64,000 bases of DNA from NCBI RefSeq assembly GCF_035989885.1, contig NZ_CP108518.1, positions 5,757,001 to 5,821,000 on the forward strand, given 5' to 3'. The number at the start of each line of letters is the position of its first letter. Position 1 is the first letter of the stretch. The notes under the pieces were generated by a model that was not told where the DNA came from, ran no database searches, and saw nothing but the letters and a program-made list of their open reading frames with translations. Positions 19,326 through 28,075 of the stretch are shown here, one piece after another. The position numbers were made by a program, and so were the translations under genes. Source of the DNA: Streptomyces sp. NBC_01232. GTDB taxonomy: Bacteria; Actinomycetota; Actinomycetes; Streptomycetales; Streptomycetaceae.

Positions 19326-20162
19326 TCACCCCAGGGCCCGACAAGATCCGCCGGATGCGGCCCGGGGGGCGGTCCACAGGTACGGCACCGTCACGCCCAG
19401 TACCCCGAAGCCCAGCCGTTCCAGGATCGGGCGGCTGTCGTCGGAGGCGTCCACCTGCAGGTACGGGATCCCCAGCTCCGCCGCCAGGCGGGCGCGGTGG
19501 GCGACCAGCAGCCGGTAGATGCCCCGGCCCCGCCACTGCGGGAGCGTGCCGCCGCCCCAGAGGCCTGCGAAGGACGTGCCCGGCCGCATCTCCATCCGGG
19601 CCGCGCTCACCGGGGTCCCGCCCGCCATGGCGAGCACCGCGGCGATGGTGTCCGGCTCCTCGAGCAGCCGGCTGAGCAGCTGCTCCCGGATCCGCGGCCG
19701 CTCCGTCCCGAAGGCGCCCGCGTGGACCTCCATCATCAGGTCGACGCCGGCCTCGTCCGTCACCACCCGCAGCGTGATGCCCTCCGGCGGTTCCACCGGC
19801 AGCTTCGCGAGCTCGGACGTCAGGCCCACCATCAGCGTCTCGGGCGGCTCCGGCACGAAGCCCGCCGCCCTCAGCCGGTCCCCGAGGTCCGCCGGACCGT
19901 CGTGGCCGTACAGCTTCCACTCGAACTCCGGGCACCCGCGCCCCTCGAAGAACGCCACCTGCGCAGCGATCTCCGCGTCCGCCGTCTCCTCGTCGAGGTC
20001 CGACCAGAGCACGGCGTTCCAGCCGAGCCCGGGCACGGTGTGCCGTACGACGGCCCCCGCCCGCTCCACGCTCGCGTGCGGGGCGTCCGCCTGCGCACCC
20101 TCGCGCACCTCGGCGTCGAACCGGGCGCGCACCTTCAGCAGTTCATCAAGACCGATCGTCAT
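19326..20162 (-). CDS. GNAT-family N-acetyltransferase
   Basis: 278 residues. The C-terminal GNAT domain has the acetyl-CoA loop GGTLPQWRGRGIYRLLVAHRARLAAE and the final LQVDASDDSRPILERLGF strand-helix. The N-terminal 120 residues look like a degenerate second GNAT-like fold. The substrate is unknown. It lies just upstream of the DinB-like gene on the same strand and 55 bp from the divergent cupin gene. Confidence 0.85.
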   Translation of the reverse strand: MTIGLDELLKVRARFDAEVREGAQADAPHASVERAGAVVRHTVPGLGWNAVLWSDLDEETADAEIAAQVAFFEGRGCPEFEWKLYGHDGPADLGDRLRAAGFVPEPPETLMVGLTSELAKLPVEPPEGITLRVVTDEAGVDLMMEVHAGAFGTERPRIREQLLSRLLEEPDTIAAVLAMAGGTPVSAARMEMRPGTSFAGLWGGGTLPQWRGRGIYRLLVAHRARLAAELGIPYLQVDASDDSRPILERLGFGVLGVTVPYLWTAPRAASGGSCRALG

Positions 20163-20217
20163 CGCCCCAGCTCACCAGTGTCCCGGCAGTCACCACAACT
20201 GCATTAGCCTCACCCCC

Positions 20218-20694
20218 GTGCATCACGACTCCGCCATCTACACCGGTAAGGCCACCCCCGACGCCGCGGCCGACCGCGGCTGGCTCCTCGGTCACTTCAA
20301 GGACCCCTCCGATCCCCGTCACAGCGAGGACGTGGAGATCAAATGGGGGGTTCACCCGAAGGGTGACCAGCGGGAGCGGTGGGCGACCGCCGAGAGGCGC
20401 ACCGCGCTGCTGGTGCTGATCAGCGGACGCTTCCGGCTGGAGTTCCCCGGCCGCACCGTCGTCCTCGCCGAGCAGGGGGACTACGTGCTCTGGGGGCGCG
20501 GCGTCGACCACTCCTGGTACGCCGAGGAGGACGCCGTGGTCCTCACCGTCCGCTGGCCCTCGATCCCCGGGTACCGGGTGGACGAGCCCGAAGGGCACGC
20601 GGAGGCCGAGGCCGAGGGGCACGCGGAGGCCGAGCCCGAGGGGCAGGGGCAGCGGCAGGGGGAGGCCGAGCCCGCGGGCAGCCCCGTGCTGTGA
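20218..20694 (+). CDS. cupin-domain protein with acidic repeat tail
   Basis: 158 residues. A signature-like small cupin barrel occupies about residues 40-115 (RTALLVLISGRFRLEFPG, VVLAEQGDYVLWGRGVDHSWYAEEDAVVLTVRWPS). The tail contains two EGHAEAE repeats and is rich in Glu, Gly and Gln. GTG 20218 has no ribosome binding site but TAGCCT lies 7 nt before it, suggesting a leaderless mRNA starting at the codon. Function unknown. Such cupins often bind a metal or small ligand. Confidence 0.8.
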   Translation: MHHDSAIYTGKATPDAAADRGWLLGHFKDPSDPRHSEDVEIKWGVHPKGDQRERWATAERRTALLVLISGRFRLEFPGRTVVLAEQGDYVLWGRGVDHSWYAEEDAVVLTVRWPSIPGYRVDEPEGHAEAEAEGHAEAEPEGQGQRQGEAEPAGSPVL

Positions 20695-20873
20695 CGATGC
20701 ACACGAAAGGGGCCAACGATCACGAAACGCTGAGATCGTGCAGGGTGTAGACCATCTGTGCCGAACCTGCCGGGGTGATCCCCCGGGCCCCTCGGCCGGG
20801 CCTTCACGCGTTCATGCGTTCTTTGCGACGGGCTGCCCCCGGTAAAGACCCGAACCACCAGGGAGCACGTCCG

Positions 20874-23123
20874 TTGGCTGTAATAGCACGCTGGTGCATG
20901 CGCCATCGCCTCCTCGCCGTCCTGATCTGGCTGCTCGCACTCGGCGCGACCGCAGCGGCCGCGGCGACCACCGGGTCGGCGTTCTCCAACGACTACGAGG
21001 TCCCCGGCACCGAGTCCGGCAAGGCGAACGCCCTCCTGCGCGAGGGCTTCCACGGCCAGGGCGGGGACACCGACACCATCGTGTGGCGGGCCCCGGACGG
21101 GCAGAGCGTGCGCACCCCGGACACGGAACGGCGCATGACCCGCGCGCTCGACGCCGTCGCCGGGCTCCCCGGCGTCGGATCGGTCGCCGGACCCTACGGT
21201 CCGGGCCCCGAGAACGCCGCACGGATCAGCCCCGACGGGCGCACCGCCTACGCCGTGGTGACCTTCGACCAGCAGGCGGACTCCGTCCCCAAGGCCCAGG
21301 CCCGGGCGGTCGTCGACGCCGCGAAGAACCCCACCACCGAGACCGGCGGTCTCCAGGTCGAACTGGGCGGCCGCGCCATCCAGCTCACCGAGGCCCCCAC
21401 CGCGCACCTGGCCGAGGTCATCGGCGTCGCCGTCGCCGCCCTGGTCCTCTTCCTCGCCTTCGGCTCGCTCGCCGCGAGCCTGCTGCCCATCGCGACCGCC
21501 CTGGTCAGCGTGGGCACCGCCTACTTCGGCATCACCCTCCTCGGGCACGCGATGCCGGTCGCCGACTTCGCCCCGATGCTCGGCACCCTCATCGGCCTCG
21601 GCGTCGGCATCGACTACGCGCTGTTCATCGTCACCCGGCACCGCAAGGCCCTGGCACGGGGCAGCACGGTCGAGGAGGCGGCCGCGAACGCCGTCGCCAC
21701 CACCGGCCGGGCCGTCGTCTTCGCCGGTGCCACCGTCTGCATAGCCCTGCTCGGCATGCTGGTGCTGCGGCTGAAGTTCCTGGACGGCGTCGCGATAGCG
21801 GCCTCCGTGACGGTGGTCCTGACGGTCGCCGCCTCGGTCACCCTGCTGCCCGCCCTCCTCTCGTACATCGGCACCCGCGCCCTCTCGCGTCGCGAACGCC
21901 GCAGGCTCGCCGCCGAGGGCCCGGCCCCCGAGCAGACCTCCGGCTTCGCCGTCCGCTGGTCCGCTTTCGTCGAACGGCACCCCAAGCTGCTGGGCGTCAT
22001 GGCCACCGCGGTCATGCTGGTACTGGCCGTGCCCACCCTCTCCCTCCACCTGGGCACGTCCGACCAGGGCAACAACCCGGCCACCTCCACCACCCGGCAG
22101 GCCTACGACCTGCTGGCGCAGGGGTTCGGTCCCGGTACCAACGGCCCGCTGACCGTCGTCGCCCGGCTCGACGGCGCCGGCGACCGGCTCGCCGTCGACC
22201 GGCTGGCACAGGCGCTCCGTACGGCCGAGGGCGTCGCCTCCACCGGCCCCGCCGTCCTCAACCGCAGCGGCGACACCGCCGTCCTGACCGTCGTACCGGA
22301 CTCCGCCCCGCAGTCCCGGGCCACGAGCGACCTCGTCGACAGGCTCCGCCAGGACGTCATCCCGGTTGCCGGGCAGGGCAATTCCATGGAGATCCACGTC
22401 GGCGGCGTGACGGCCGCCTACGACGACTTCGCCGAGGTCATCATCGGCAAGCTGCCGCTCTTCGTCGGCGTGGTCGTCGCCCTCGGCTGCGTGCTCCTGC
22501 TGCTGGCCTTCCGGTCCATCGGCATCCCGCTGAAGGCGGCGGCCATGAACATCGCCGCCGTCGCCTCCTCCTTCGGCGTCGTGGTCGCGATCTTCCAATG
22601 GGGCTGGGGCAGCGAGCTGCTGGGCCTGGGCAGCGCCGGGCCGATCGAACCCTTCCTGCCCGTGATCATGGTGTCCGTCCTCTTCGGGCTGTCGATGGAC
22701 TACCAGGTCTTCCTCGTCAGCCGGATGTACGAGGAGTGGCTGGAGACCGGTGACAACCGGCGGGCCGTGCGCGTGGGCCTCGCCGAGACCAGCCGGGTCA
22801 TCAACTCGGCCGCCGTCATCATGATCTCCGTGTTCCTGGCCTTTGTACTCAGCGGCGACCGGATCATCGCGATGTTCGGCATCGCGCTCGCCGCCGCCGT
22901 CGCCCTCGACGCCTTCGTGCTGCGCACCCTCCTCGTCCCGGCCCTGATGCACATGCTCGGCGGGGCAAACTGGTGGCTGCCCGCCTGGCTCGACCGGCGC
23001 CTGCCCCGGATCAGCATCGAGCCCCCCGAACACCGCCCGCATGCGAAACTTCCCGGGCAGCGGCCCGCCGCGGACCTCGCCACGAGCGAGGACCGCGCCG
23101 AGCCCGCCACCACCTCCCGGTGA
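20874..23123 (+). CDS. MMPL/RND-family membrane transporter
   Basis: 749 residues from TTG 20874, with GGGAG upstream. The protein then starts MAVIARWCMRHRLLAVLIWLLAL, the family's first helix. There are two copies of the MMPL unit: a helix, a large extracytoplasmic loop, then five or six helices. Signature Asp-Tyr pairs are in GLGVGIDYALFIVTRHRKAL and FGLSMDYQVFLVSRMYEEW. The family exports lipids, fatty acids or other hydrophobic compounds using the proton gradient. No substrate-specific neighbours are present. An in-frame ATG or GTG further upstream (20775) would add a non-hydrophobic leader and is less likely. Confidence 0.92.
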   Translation: MAVIARWCMRHRLLAVLIWLLALGATAAAAATTGSAFSNDYEVPGTESGKANALLREGFHGQGGDTDTIVWRAPDGQSVRTPDTERRMTRALDAVAGLPGVGSVAGPYGPGPENAARISPDGRTAYAVVTFDQQADSVPKAQARAVVDAAKNPTTETGGLQVELGGRAIQLTEAPTAHLAEVIGVAVAALVLFLAFGSLAASLLPIATALVSVGTAYFGITLLGHAMPVADFAPMLGTLIGLGVGIDYALFIVTRHRKALARGSTVEEAAANAVATTGRAVVFAGATVCIALLGMLVLRLKFLDGVAIAASVTVVLTVAASVTLLPALLSYIGTRALSRRERRRLAAEGPAPEQTSGFAVRWSAFVERHPKLLGVMATAVMLVLAVPTLSLHLGTSDQGNNPATSTTRQAYDLLAQGFGPGTNGPLTVVARLDGAGDRLAVDRLAQALRTAEGVASTGPAVLNRSGDTAVLTVVPDSAPQSRATSDLVDRLRQDVIPVAGQGNSMEIHVGGVTAAYDDFAEVIIGKLPLFVGVVVALGCVLLLLAFRSIGIPLKAAAMNIAAVASSFGVVVAIFQWGWGSELLGLGSAGPIEPFLPVIMVSVLFGLSMDYQVFLVSRMYEEWLETGDNRRAVRVGLAETSRVINSAAVIMISVFLAFVLSGDRIIAMFGIALAAAVALDAFVLRTLLVPALMHMLGGANWWLPAWLDRRLPRISIEPPEHRPHAKLPGQRPAADLATSEDRAEPATTSR

Positions 23124-23162
23124 TCCGGCCACCCGCCGCCCGAGACCCAAGGAAGACCGCGC

Positions 23163-23717
23163 ATGTTCTCGATAGATCTCGCCGAAGACGCCCAGTTGTT
23201 CCCGCTGGAGGCCCGGCACGCCCAGGAGTTCTTCGCGCACATCGAGCGCGGACGTGAATTCATCGGCCAGTACGTCGGCTTCCCGGACCGCTCCACCGAC
23301 CTCGACTCCGCCCGGGCCCTGCTGGCCAAGTACGCGGTGAAGGCGGGGGAGGACGGTGCGCGCTTCTTCGGCATCCGGCTCGACGGCACGCTCGTCGGCG
23401 GGGTCCTCTTCCCGGCGTTCGACGCGGAGAGCGGCAACTGCGAGATCGGCTGCTGGCTGGAGCCCGACGCGGCCGGCCGCGGCCTGATCACCAAGGCCTG
23501 CCGGGTCCTGATCGACTACGCCTTCGGCGAGCGCGGCATGCACCGCATCGAGTGGCACGCAGCCTCCGGCAACAAGAAGAGCCTCGCCGTGGCCGCGCGC
23601 CTCGGCATGAGCCGCGAAGGCGTCATGCGGGAGAACCACCTCCACCGCGGGGTCCGCCAGGACACCGAGGTCTGGTCGATCCTCGCCCACGAGTGGGCCG
23701 CGACCCGATCCGCCTGA
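23163..23717 (+). CDS. RimJ/RimL-type GNAT acetyltransferase
   Basis: 184 residues, like ribosomal-protein Ser/Ala N-acetyltransferases: LFPLEARHAQEFFAHIERGREFIGQY at the start, then EIGCWLEPDAAGRGLITKACRVLIDYAF and HRIEWHAASGNKKSLAVAARLGMSREGVMRENHLHRG. It probably acetylates an alpha-amino group of a protein or a small amine. The actual substrate is unknown. It starts 39 bp after the MMPL gene and may be co-transcribed. Confidence 0.9.
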   Translation: MFSIDLAEDAQLFPLEARHAQEFFAHIERGREFIGQYVGFPDRSTDLDSARALLAKYAVKAGEDGARFFGIRLDGTLVGGVLFPAFDAESGNCEIGCWLEPDAAGRGLITKACRVLIDYAFGERGMHRIEWHAASGNKKSLAVAARLGMSREGVMRENHLHRGVRQDTEVWSILAHEWAATRSA

Positions 23718-23725
23718 TCCCCGCA

Positions 23726-23750
23726 CGGGCCCCGCCGGGCGCGGGGCCCG
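23726..23750. terminator. terminator hairpin after GNAT gene
   Basis: A 10-bp perfect stem (23726-23735 with 23741-23750) with a 5-nt loop CGGGC, starting 8 nt after the stop codon. It has no T-run, as is usual in this GC-rich genome. Confidence 0.7.
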
Positions 23751-23781
23751 CGAAGTCCGCGTCCGCAGCCACGGCCCGCGG

Positions 23782-23816
23782 ATTCTCAGAAGAATCTCAG
23801 ACAGGGCGCCTACGGT
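23782..23816 (+). promoter_or_regulatory. 11-bp direct repeat and -10 box before the next gene
   Basis: ATTCTCAGAAG (23782) and AATCTCAGACA (23793) form adjacent 11-bp direct repeats, one helical turn apart. A TACGGT -10 box follows at 23811-23816, 7 nt before ATG 23824. Spacing of half-sites by 11 bp at the -35 region is typical of OmpR/PhoB-type response-regulator activation. Which regulator binds is unknown. Confidence 0.5.
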
Positions 23817-23823
23817 GCCCCGC

Positions 23824-24408
23824 ATGGACACCACGAAGACCCCCGCCCCGAACGCCTCCGAGGCGGACACCACCCCGGCCGACCTCACCAAGGCCGAGAC
23901 CCCCGAGCCGGCCGAGGCCGACACCGCCGTCACCGACGAGGTCACCGACGCGGACCTCGACGACGAGGCGTTCGCCGAGGAGCTGGCCGAGGACCGGGAG
24001 CCCGGCCACGTCGGATCCGCGGCCTCCGCGATCGTCGCCGCGGGTCTGGGTGTCGTCGCCCTCAGCGGGAGTTGGGTCGCGGGCATCGTGTCCGAGCGCG
24101 CGAGCGTCGCCGCCCGGCTCGAGCTGAGCCAGGCCGCCGACGCCAATGCGCAGATCGCCGCCCAGTTCGTCGACCCGTGGCACACCACCGCGATGGTGAA
24201 CGGCATCTTCTCCGCCCTCGCCCTGATCATCGCCATCTTCGTGCTGGCCCTCCCCGCCTTCAGCAGCCCCGAGCGCATCCTCCCGACCTGGGTGCGGTCC
24301 GTCTCCTGGGCCGGCATCGGACTGGGCGCCCTCGGCGTACTGCTCTTCGTCCTCATGTACTTCGACCTCCTCCTCGCCATCCCCAAGGCGGCGGGCGCGG
24401 GCGCCTAG
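23824..24408 (+). CDS. membrane protein with acidic N-terminus, 194 aa
   Basis: The first 70 residues are Asp/Glu/Thr-rich and probably disordered (ADTAVTDEVTDADLDDEAF). Three hydrophobic helices follow: AIVAAGLGVVALSGSWVAGIV, MVNGIFSALALIIAIFVLAL and AGIGLGALGVLLFVLMYFDLL. Between the first two lies SERASVAARLELSQAADANAQ, likely outside the membrane. ATG 23824 is preferred over GTG 23815 because TACGGT lies 7 nt upstream (leaderless pattern). The family is not recognised. The candidate two-component operator upstream suggests a stress-induced envelope protein, which is inference. Confidence 0.8.
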   Translation: MDTTKTPAPNASEADTTPADLTKAETPEPAEADTAVTDEVTDADLDDEAFAEELAEDREPGHVGSAASAIVAAGLGVVALSGSWVAGIVSERASVAARLELSQAADANAQIAAQFVDPWHTTAMVNGIFSALALIIAIFVLALPAFSSPERILPTWVRSVSWAGIGLGALGVLLFVLMYFDLLLAIPKAAGAGA

Positions 24409-24424
24409 GCACGGCCTAGGCACT

Positions 24425-24475
24425 GCCTTAGGTCCGCACGGACCGCCCCGGGGCTCCACGGCCCCGGACTAAGGC
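24425..24475. terminator. terminator hairpin
   Basis: The outer stem GCCTTAGGTCCG (24425) pairs with CGGACTAAGGC (ending 24475) with one bulge. The inner stem CCGGGGC (24448) pairs with GCCCCGG (24461). Just before it, CCTAGGCAC occurs twice (near 24406 and 24417). Confidence 0.75.
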
Positions 24476-24586
24476 CCCCCGCCCCCGGCAGATGCGGCAT
24501 GCGACCGATGTGCCGGTACCCCCTGGGACGCGAATCTTGGATCACACCGAACGAGGTGTCCGGGAAACGCGACCAGGGAGCACGAG

Positions 24587-24769
24587 ATGTTCGAGTACGA
24601 AATCGCCACCGCCGTCCGCAGCGCCGACCTCATCCGCGAGGCTGCCGAATACCGCACGGCCCACGCGGCCGGGAACGCCCACCGCGCCTCCTCGCCCGGC
24701 CAGGGCCCCCGAAGGCCGGTGAGCACGCTCCGGAGCCGGTTCACCCGCTCCGCGCCCCGCGCCGCGTGA
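24587..24769 (+). CDS. small hypothetical protein, 60 aa
   Basis: It starts MFEYEIATAVRSADLIREAAEYR behind a good ribosome binding site (AGGGAG, 8 nt away) and ends in an Arg/Ser/Ala-rich tail. The MFEYE start and SADLIREA helix resemble very short proteins common in Streptomyces, but I cannot name a family. Its TGA stop overlaps an in-frame GTG (24766) of the downstream regulator, so it could couple translation to that gene. Confidence 0.6.
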   Translation: MFEYEIATAVRSADLIREAAEYRTAHAAGNAHRASSPGQGPRRPVSTLRSRFTRSAPRAA

Positions 24770-24783
24770 CCCCACGCGTGATC

Positions 24784-27700
24784 ATGAGCGCACCGGCGAC
24801 CAGTGCCGCCGGGCAGGACCTCTGTGCGATGCTCGGCGACGTGGAGACCAGATCTGTCAGCCCGGTGTTCGTCGGCCGAGCCGACGAACTGGCCGTACTC
24901 ACCGACGCACTGGCCCGCGCCGCGGGCCAGGAGCCGCAGGCGATGCTCGTCGGGGGAGAGGCCGGAGTCGGCAAGACCCGCCTCACCGAGGAGTTCCTCT
25001 GCGAGGCGGACCGCCGCGGCGCCGTCGTCGCCGTCGGAGGCTGTGTGGAGATCGGGGCGGAGGGACTTCCCTTCGCCCCTTTCTCGACGGCGCTGCGCAC
25101 CCTGCACCGCCTGCTGCCCGGGGAGCTCGCCGCCGCTGCCGCCGGCCACGAGGACGAACTCGCCCGGATCCTCCCCGAACTCGGCGACACCCCGCGCGGC
25201 CCGCACGACGAGGAGAGCACCGCCCGGCTCTTCGAACTGACGGCCCGCATGCTGGAGCGCCTCGCCGCCGACCGGACCGTCGTCCTGGTCCTGGAGGACC
25301 TGCACTGGGCGGACACCTCCACCCGGCACCTGCTCTCCTACCTCTTCCGAGCCCTCGGCAGCGGCCGCCTCGTCATCGTCGCCACCTACCGCGCGGACGA
25401 CGTGCACCGGCGTCACCCCCTGCGCCCGCTCCTCGCCGAACTCGACCGGCTCCGCACCGTCCGGCGCATCGAACTGTCCCGCTTCAACCGGGCCGAGGTA
25501 CGCCGCCAGCTCGCCGGCATCCTCGCCGCGGAGCCCGACGAGGACTTCGTGGACTCCGTCTTCGACCGGTCCGACGGCAACGCCTTCTTCGTCGAGGAAC
25601 TCGTCGCCTCCAAGGAGAGCGGCTGCCGCACCGGACTCACCGAATCCCTGCGCGACCTCCTCCTCGTCCGCGTCGAGGTGCTCCCCGACGAGACCCAGCG
25701 CCTGGTGCGCATCGTCGCCGAGGGCGGCTCCACCGTGGAGTACCCGCTGCTGCGCGCGGTCGCCGGGCTCACCGAGGACGAGCTGATCGAGGCGCTGAGA
25801 GCCGCGGTCGGGGCCAACATCCTGCTCGCCACCCCCGACGGCGACGGCTACCGCTTCCGGCACTCGCTGGTCCGCGAGGCCGTCAGCGACGACCTGCTCC
25901 CCGGCGAGCGGGCCCGCGTCAACCGCCGCTACGCCGAGGCCATGGAAGCCGACGGCACCCTCGTCCGTGCCGAGGAGCGGATCATCCGGCTGGCCAGCTA
26001 CTGGTACCAGGCGAACGATCCCGCCAAGGCGCTGCCCGCCGTACTGGCCGCCTCCGTCGCGGCCCGGCGCCGGCACGCCTACTCCGAGCAACTGCGCCTG
26101 CTGGAGCGGGCCGTGGACCTGTGGGACAGCGCTCCCGAGGACGTCCGCGACGCCCTCCACCCGGCGGACTTCACCGAGGTGTACCCGCCCGGCGGCTGCG
26201 ACCCGGCCACCACCGCGCTCCAGCGGCTCGACCTGCTGGCCGAGGCCACCGTCACGGCGCGCTACGGCGGGGAGCGCGATCGCGCCCTGAAGATCACGAA
26301 GACGGCGCTGCGCATGCTGGAGGACGACCACGAACCCCTGCGGGCCGCCTGGTTCTGGACCGAGCGCTCCCGGCTGATCGCGGGCCTCGGGCGCGGCGAC
26401 GGCTGGCAGGAGATAGCCAAGGCGCAGGAGCTCGTCCGGGGGCTGCCCCCGTCGCAGGTGCACGCCGAGGTCCTGGTCCGGGCCGCGAGCTGGGGCATGC
26501 TCCACAAGCCGGGCCCCGACAACCTCGCCGCCGCCGAACGCGCGGTCGAGTACGCGCGCATGGTCGGCGCCGAGGAGACCGAGCTCAACGCCCGGATCAC
26601 GGCCGGAGCCCTGCTCATCGACGCCGGCGACGGCCCGGGCGGCCTCGCCGAAATGCACGCGGTACGGGAACGGGCCACGAACCTGGGCCTCACCATGCTG
26701 GCAGGGCATGCACATATCAACCTCACCTCTCAGTTGGAAAGCCTGGGCCGGTCCCGCGAAGCCGTGGAACTGGCCGAACAAGGGGCCGAACTGGTGCGCA
26801 GGTCCCGGCTCCTGGACAGCGAGGCCTGGGTCTGCGGGAACATGGCCGAGAGCCTCTACAGCCTCGGCCGCTGGGACGAGGCAGCCGAGGCGGCCCGGCG
26901 CACCCTGCTCGTCGGCCAGAGCGCGGCCCCGCGCGGCTCCGCCACCGCACGGCTGGCCTATCTGGCTCTGGCCCGCGGCGAGTCGACGGAGGCGGCCCAC
27001 CAGCTCGCCGCCGCCCACGCCCACTTCGGCACGGACGAGACCCAGCCCCAGCACCGGATACCGCTCCACCGCCTCGCGGTCGGAGTGGCCGCGGAAGAGG
27101 GCCGGATCGCCGACGTCCGCACCGAGACGTCCGCTGCCGTCGCCTCCGGATTCCCGCTCGGGCAGCACCGCTACGCCTGGCCGCTGCTGCTCGCCGCCGC
27201 CACCGCGGAGGCGGACGCCCGGGGGCTGCCCGCCGCCGAGGCCGGCCGGGACGCCGCCCTCGACGTGCTGCGCACCGCCGCCCACTCCCTCGCCACGCCG
27301 GTCCCGGTGTGGACCGCCTACGCCGAGTACGTCCGGGCCGAACTGCTCCGGGCCGAGGCCCGGGACACCGTCGCCGACTGGGCCGGCGTCGAGAAGGCCG
27401 TCCGCCCGCTGGAGCGCCCGTACCTGCTGGCCAAGGCCTGCCACCGGCACGCGGAGGCCCTGCTGGCCGCCGGTGACCGGGAGCCCGCGGCCGCCCTGCT
27501 CCGCGAGGCCCACACCACCACCGAGCGCATCGGCGCACGAAGGCTCCGCGAGGACCTGGCCCTGCTGGCCCAGCGCGCCCGGCTCCCGCTGACGGCCGCC
27601 GACCCGGCCGCCCCGCCGCCCGCACCGGAGACCGACCCGGCCGAGGCACTCGGCCTGACCAGCCGGGAACGGGACGTCCTACGGCTGGTGGCGGCCGGCA

Positions 27701-27891
27701 GCACCAACCGGAAGATCGCCGAGGAGCTCTTCATCTCCCCGAAGACGGCGAGCGTGCACGTCTCGAACATCCTGGCCAAGCTCGGTGTCACCGGCCGCGG
27801 CGAGGCGGCCGCCCTCGCCCACCGGCTGCGCCTGTTCGCCGAGCCCTCCCCGGTCAGCCCCCGCCCGGAGGCTGATCGTCCAGGCGTATGA
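24784..27891 (+). CDS. LuxR-family ATPase regulator (LAL type)
   Basis: About 1035 residues. The order is AAA ATPase with Walker A GGEAGVGKTR (near residue 58) and Walker B VVLVLEDLHWAD, a long helical middle region of TPR-like repeats, and a C-terminal LuxR helix-turn-helix (LTSRERDVLRLVAAGSTNRKIAEELFISPKTASVHVSNILAKL). Large LAL regulators often activate nearby biosynthetic or catabolic genes on binding ATP and an inducer. No cluster lies beside this one. I chose ATG 24784. GTG 24766, which overlaps the preceding small gene, and ATG 24829 are also possible. Confidence 0.92.
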   Translation: MSAPATSAAGQDLCAMLGDVETRSVSPVFVGRADELAVLTDALARAAGQEPQAMLVGGEAGVGKTRLTEEFLCEADRRGAVVAVGGCVEIGAEGLPFAPFSTALRTLHRLLPGELAAAAAGHEDELARILPELGDTPRGPHDEESTARLFELTARMLERLAADRTVVLVLEDLHWADTSTRHLLSYLFRALGSGRLVIVATYRADDVHRRHPLRPLLAELDRLRTVRRIELSRFNRAEVRRQLAGILAAEPDEDFVDSVFDRSDGNAFFVEELVASKESGCRTGLTESLRDLLLVRVEVLPDETQRLVRIVAEGGSTVEYPLLRAVAGLTEDELIEALRAAVGANILLATPDGDGYRFRHSLVREAVSDDLLPGERARVNRRYAEAMEADGTLVRAEERIIRLASYWYQANDPAKALPAVLAASVAARRRHAYSEQLRLLERAVDLWDSAPEDVRDALHPADFTEVYPPGGCDPATTALQRLDLLAEATVTARYGGERDRALKITKTALRMLEDDHEPLRAAWFWTERSRLIAGLGRGDGWQEIAKAQELVRGLPPSQVHAEVLVRAASWGMLHKPGPDNLAAAERAVEYARMVGAEETELNARITAGALLIDAGDGPGGLAEMHAVRERATNLGLTMLAGHAHINLTSQLESLGRSREAVELAEQGAELVRRSRLLDSEAWVCGNMAESLYSLGRWDEAAEAARRTLLVGQSAAPRGSATARLAYLALARGESTEAAHQLAAAHAHFGTDETQPQHRIPLHRLAVGVAAEEGRIADVRTETSAAVASGFPLGQHRYAWPLLLAAATAEADARGLPAAEAGRDAALDVLRTAAHSLATPVPVWTAYAEYVRAELLRAEARDTVADWAGVEKAVRPLERPYLLAKACHRHAEALLAAGDREPAAALLREAHTTTERIGARRLREDLALLAQRARLPLTAADPAAPPPAPETDPAEALGLTSRERDVLRLVAAGSTNRKIAEELFISPKTASVHVSNILAKLGVTGRGEAAALAHRLRLFAEPSPVSPRPEADRPGV

Positions 27892-28045
27892 GGACCTTGC
27901 CGGAGTCGAGGTCTATCGGACCCCGTCCCGGATCGTTGTCATTGACGTCGGTCCGGGACAGCTCCAGCCGCTTCTTCTCCTCGTCGGTGTGTTTGCGTCC
28001 CGGGTTGAACAGCTCCTCGATCAGGTTGAACACCGCGCCCACCAT
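27854..28045 (-). CDS. DUF6191-like small protein, 63 aa
   Basis: MVGAVFNLIEELFNPGRKHTDEEKKRLELSR at the start, then an Asp/Asn/Gly/Pro-rich tail (DVNDNDPGRGPIDLDSGK). It matches what I recall of a small conserved Streptomyces family (DUF6191). It is convergent with the LuxR gene, and the last 38 bp of both coding regions overlap. A single N-terminal amphipathic helix could place it at the membrane. Function unknown. Confidence 0.75.
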   Translation of the reverse strand: MVGAVFNLIEELFNPGRKHTDEEKKRLELSRTDVNDNDPGRGPIDLDSGKVLIRLDDQPPGGG

Positions 28046-28075
28046 GCCCTTCGTCCCCGTCCGGGGACATGCCGG

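Noticed and set aside
20481..24386. 1301-aa open frame on the minus strand
   Set aside because: It is antisense to the MMPL, GNAT and membrane-protein genes, has low-complexity Gly/Asp/Arg composition and no recognisable domain. Such frames are common shadows at 72% GC.
24469..27513. 1014-aa open frame antisense to the LuxR ATPase
   Set aside because: The plus strand has Walker A, Walker B and LuxR motifs. The minus frame has only Gly/Val/Gln/Arg-rich sequence.
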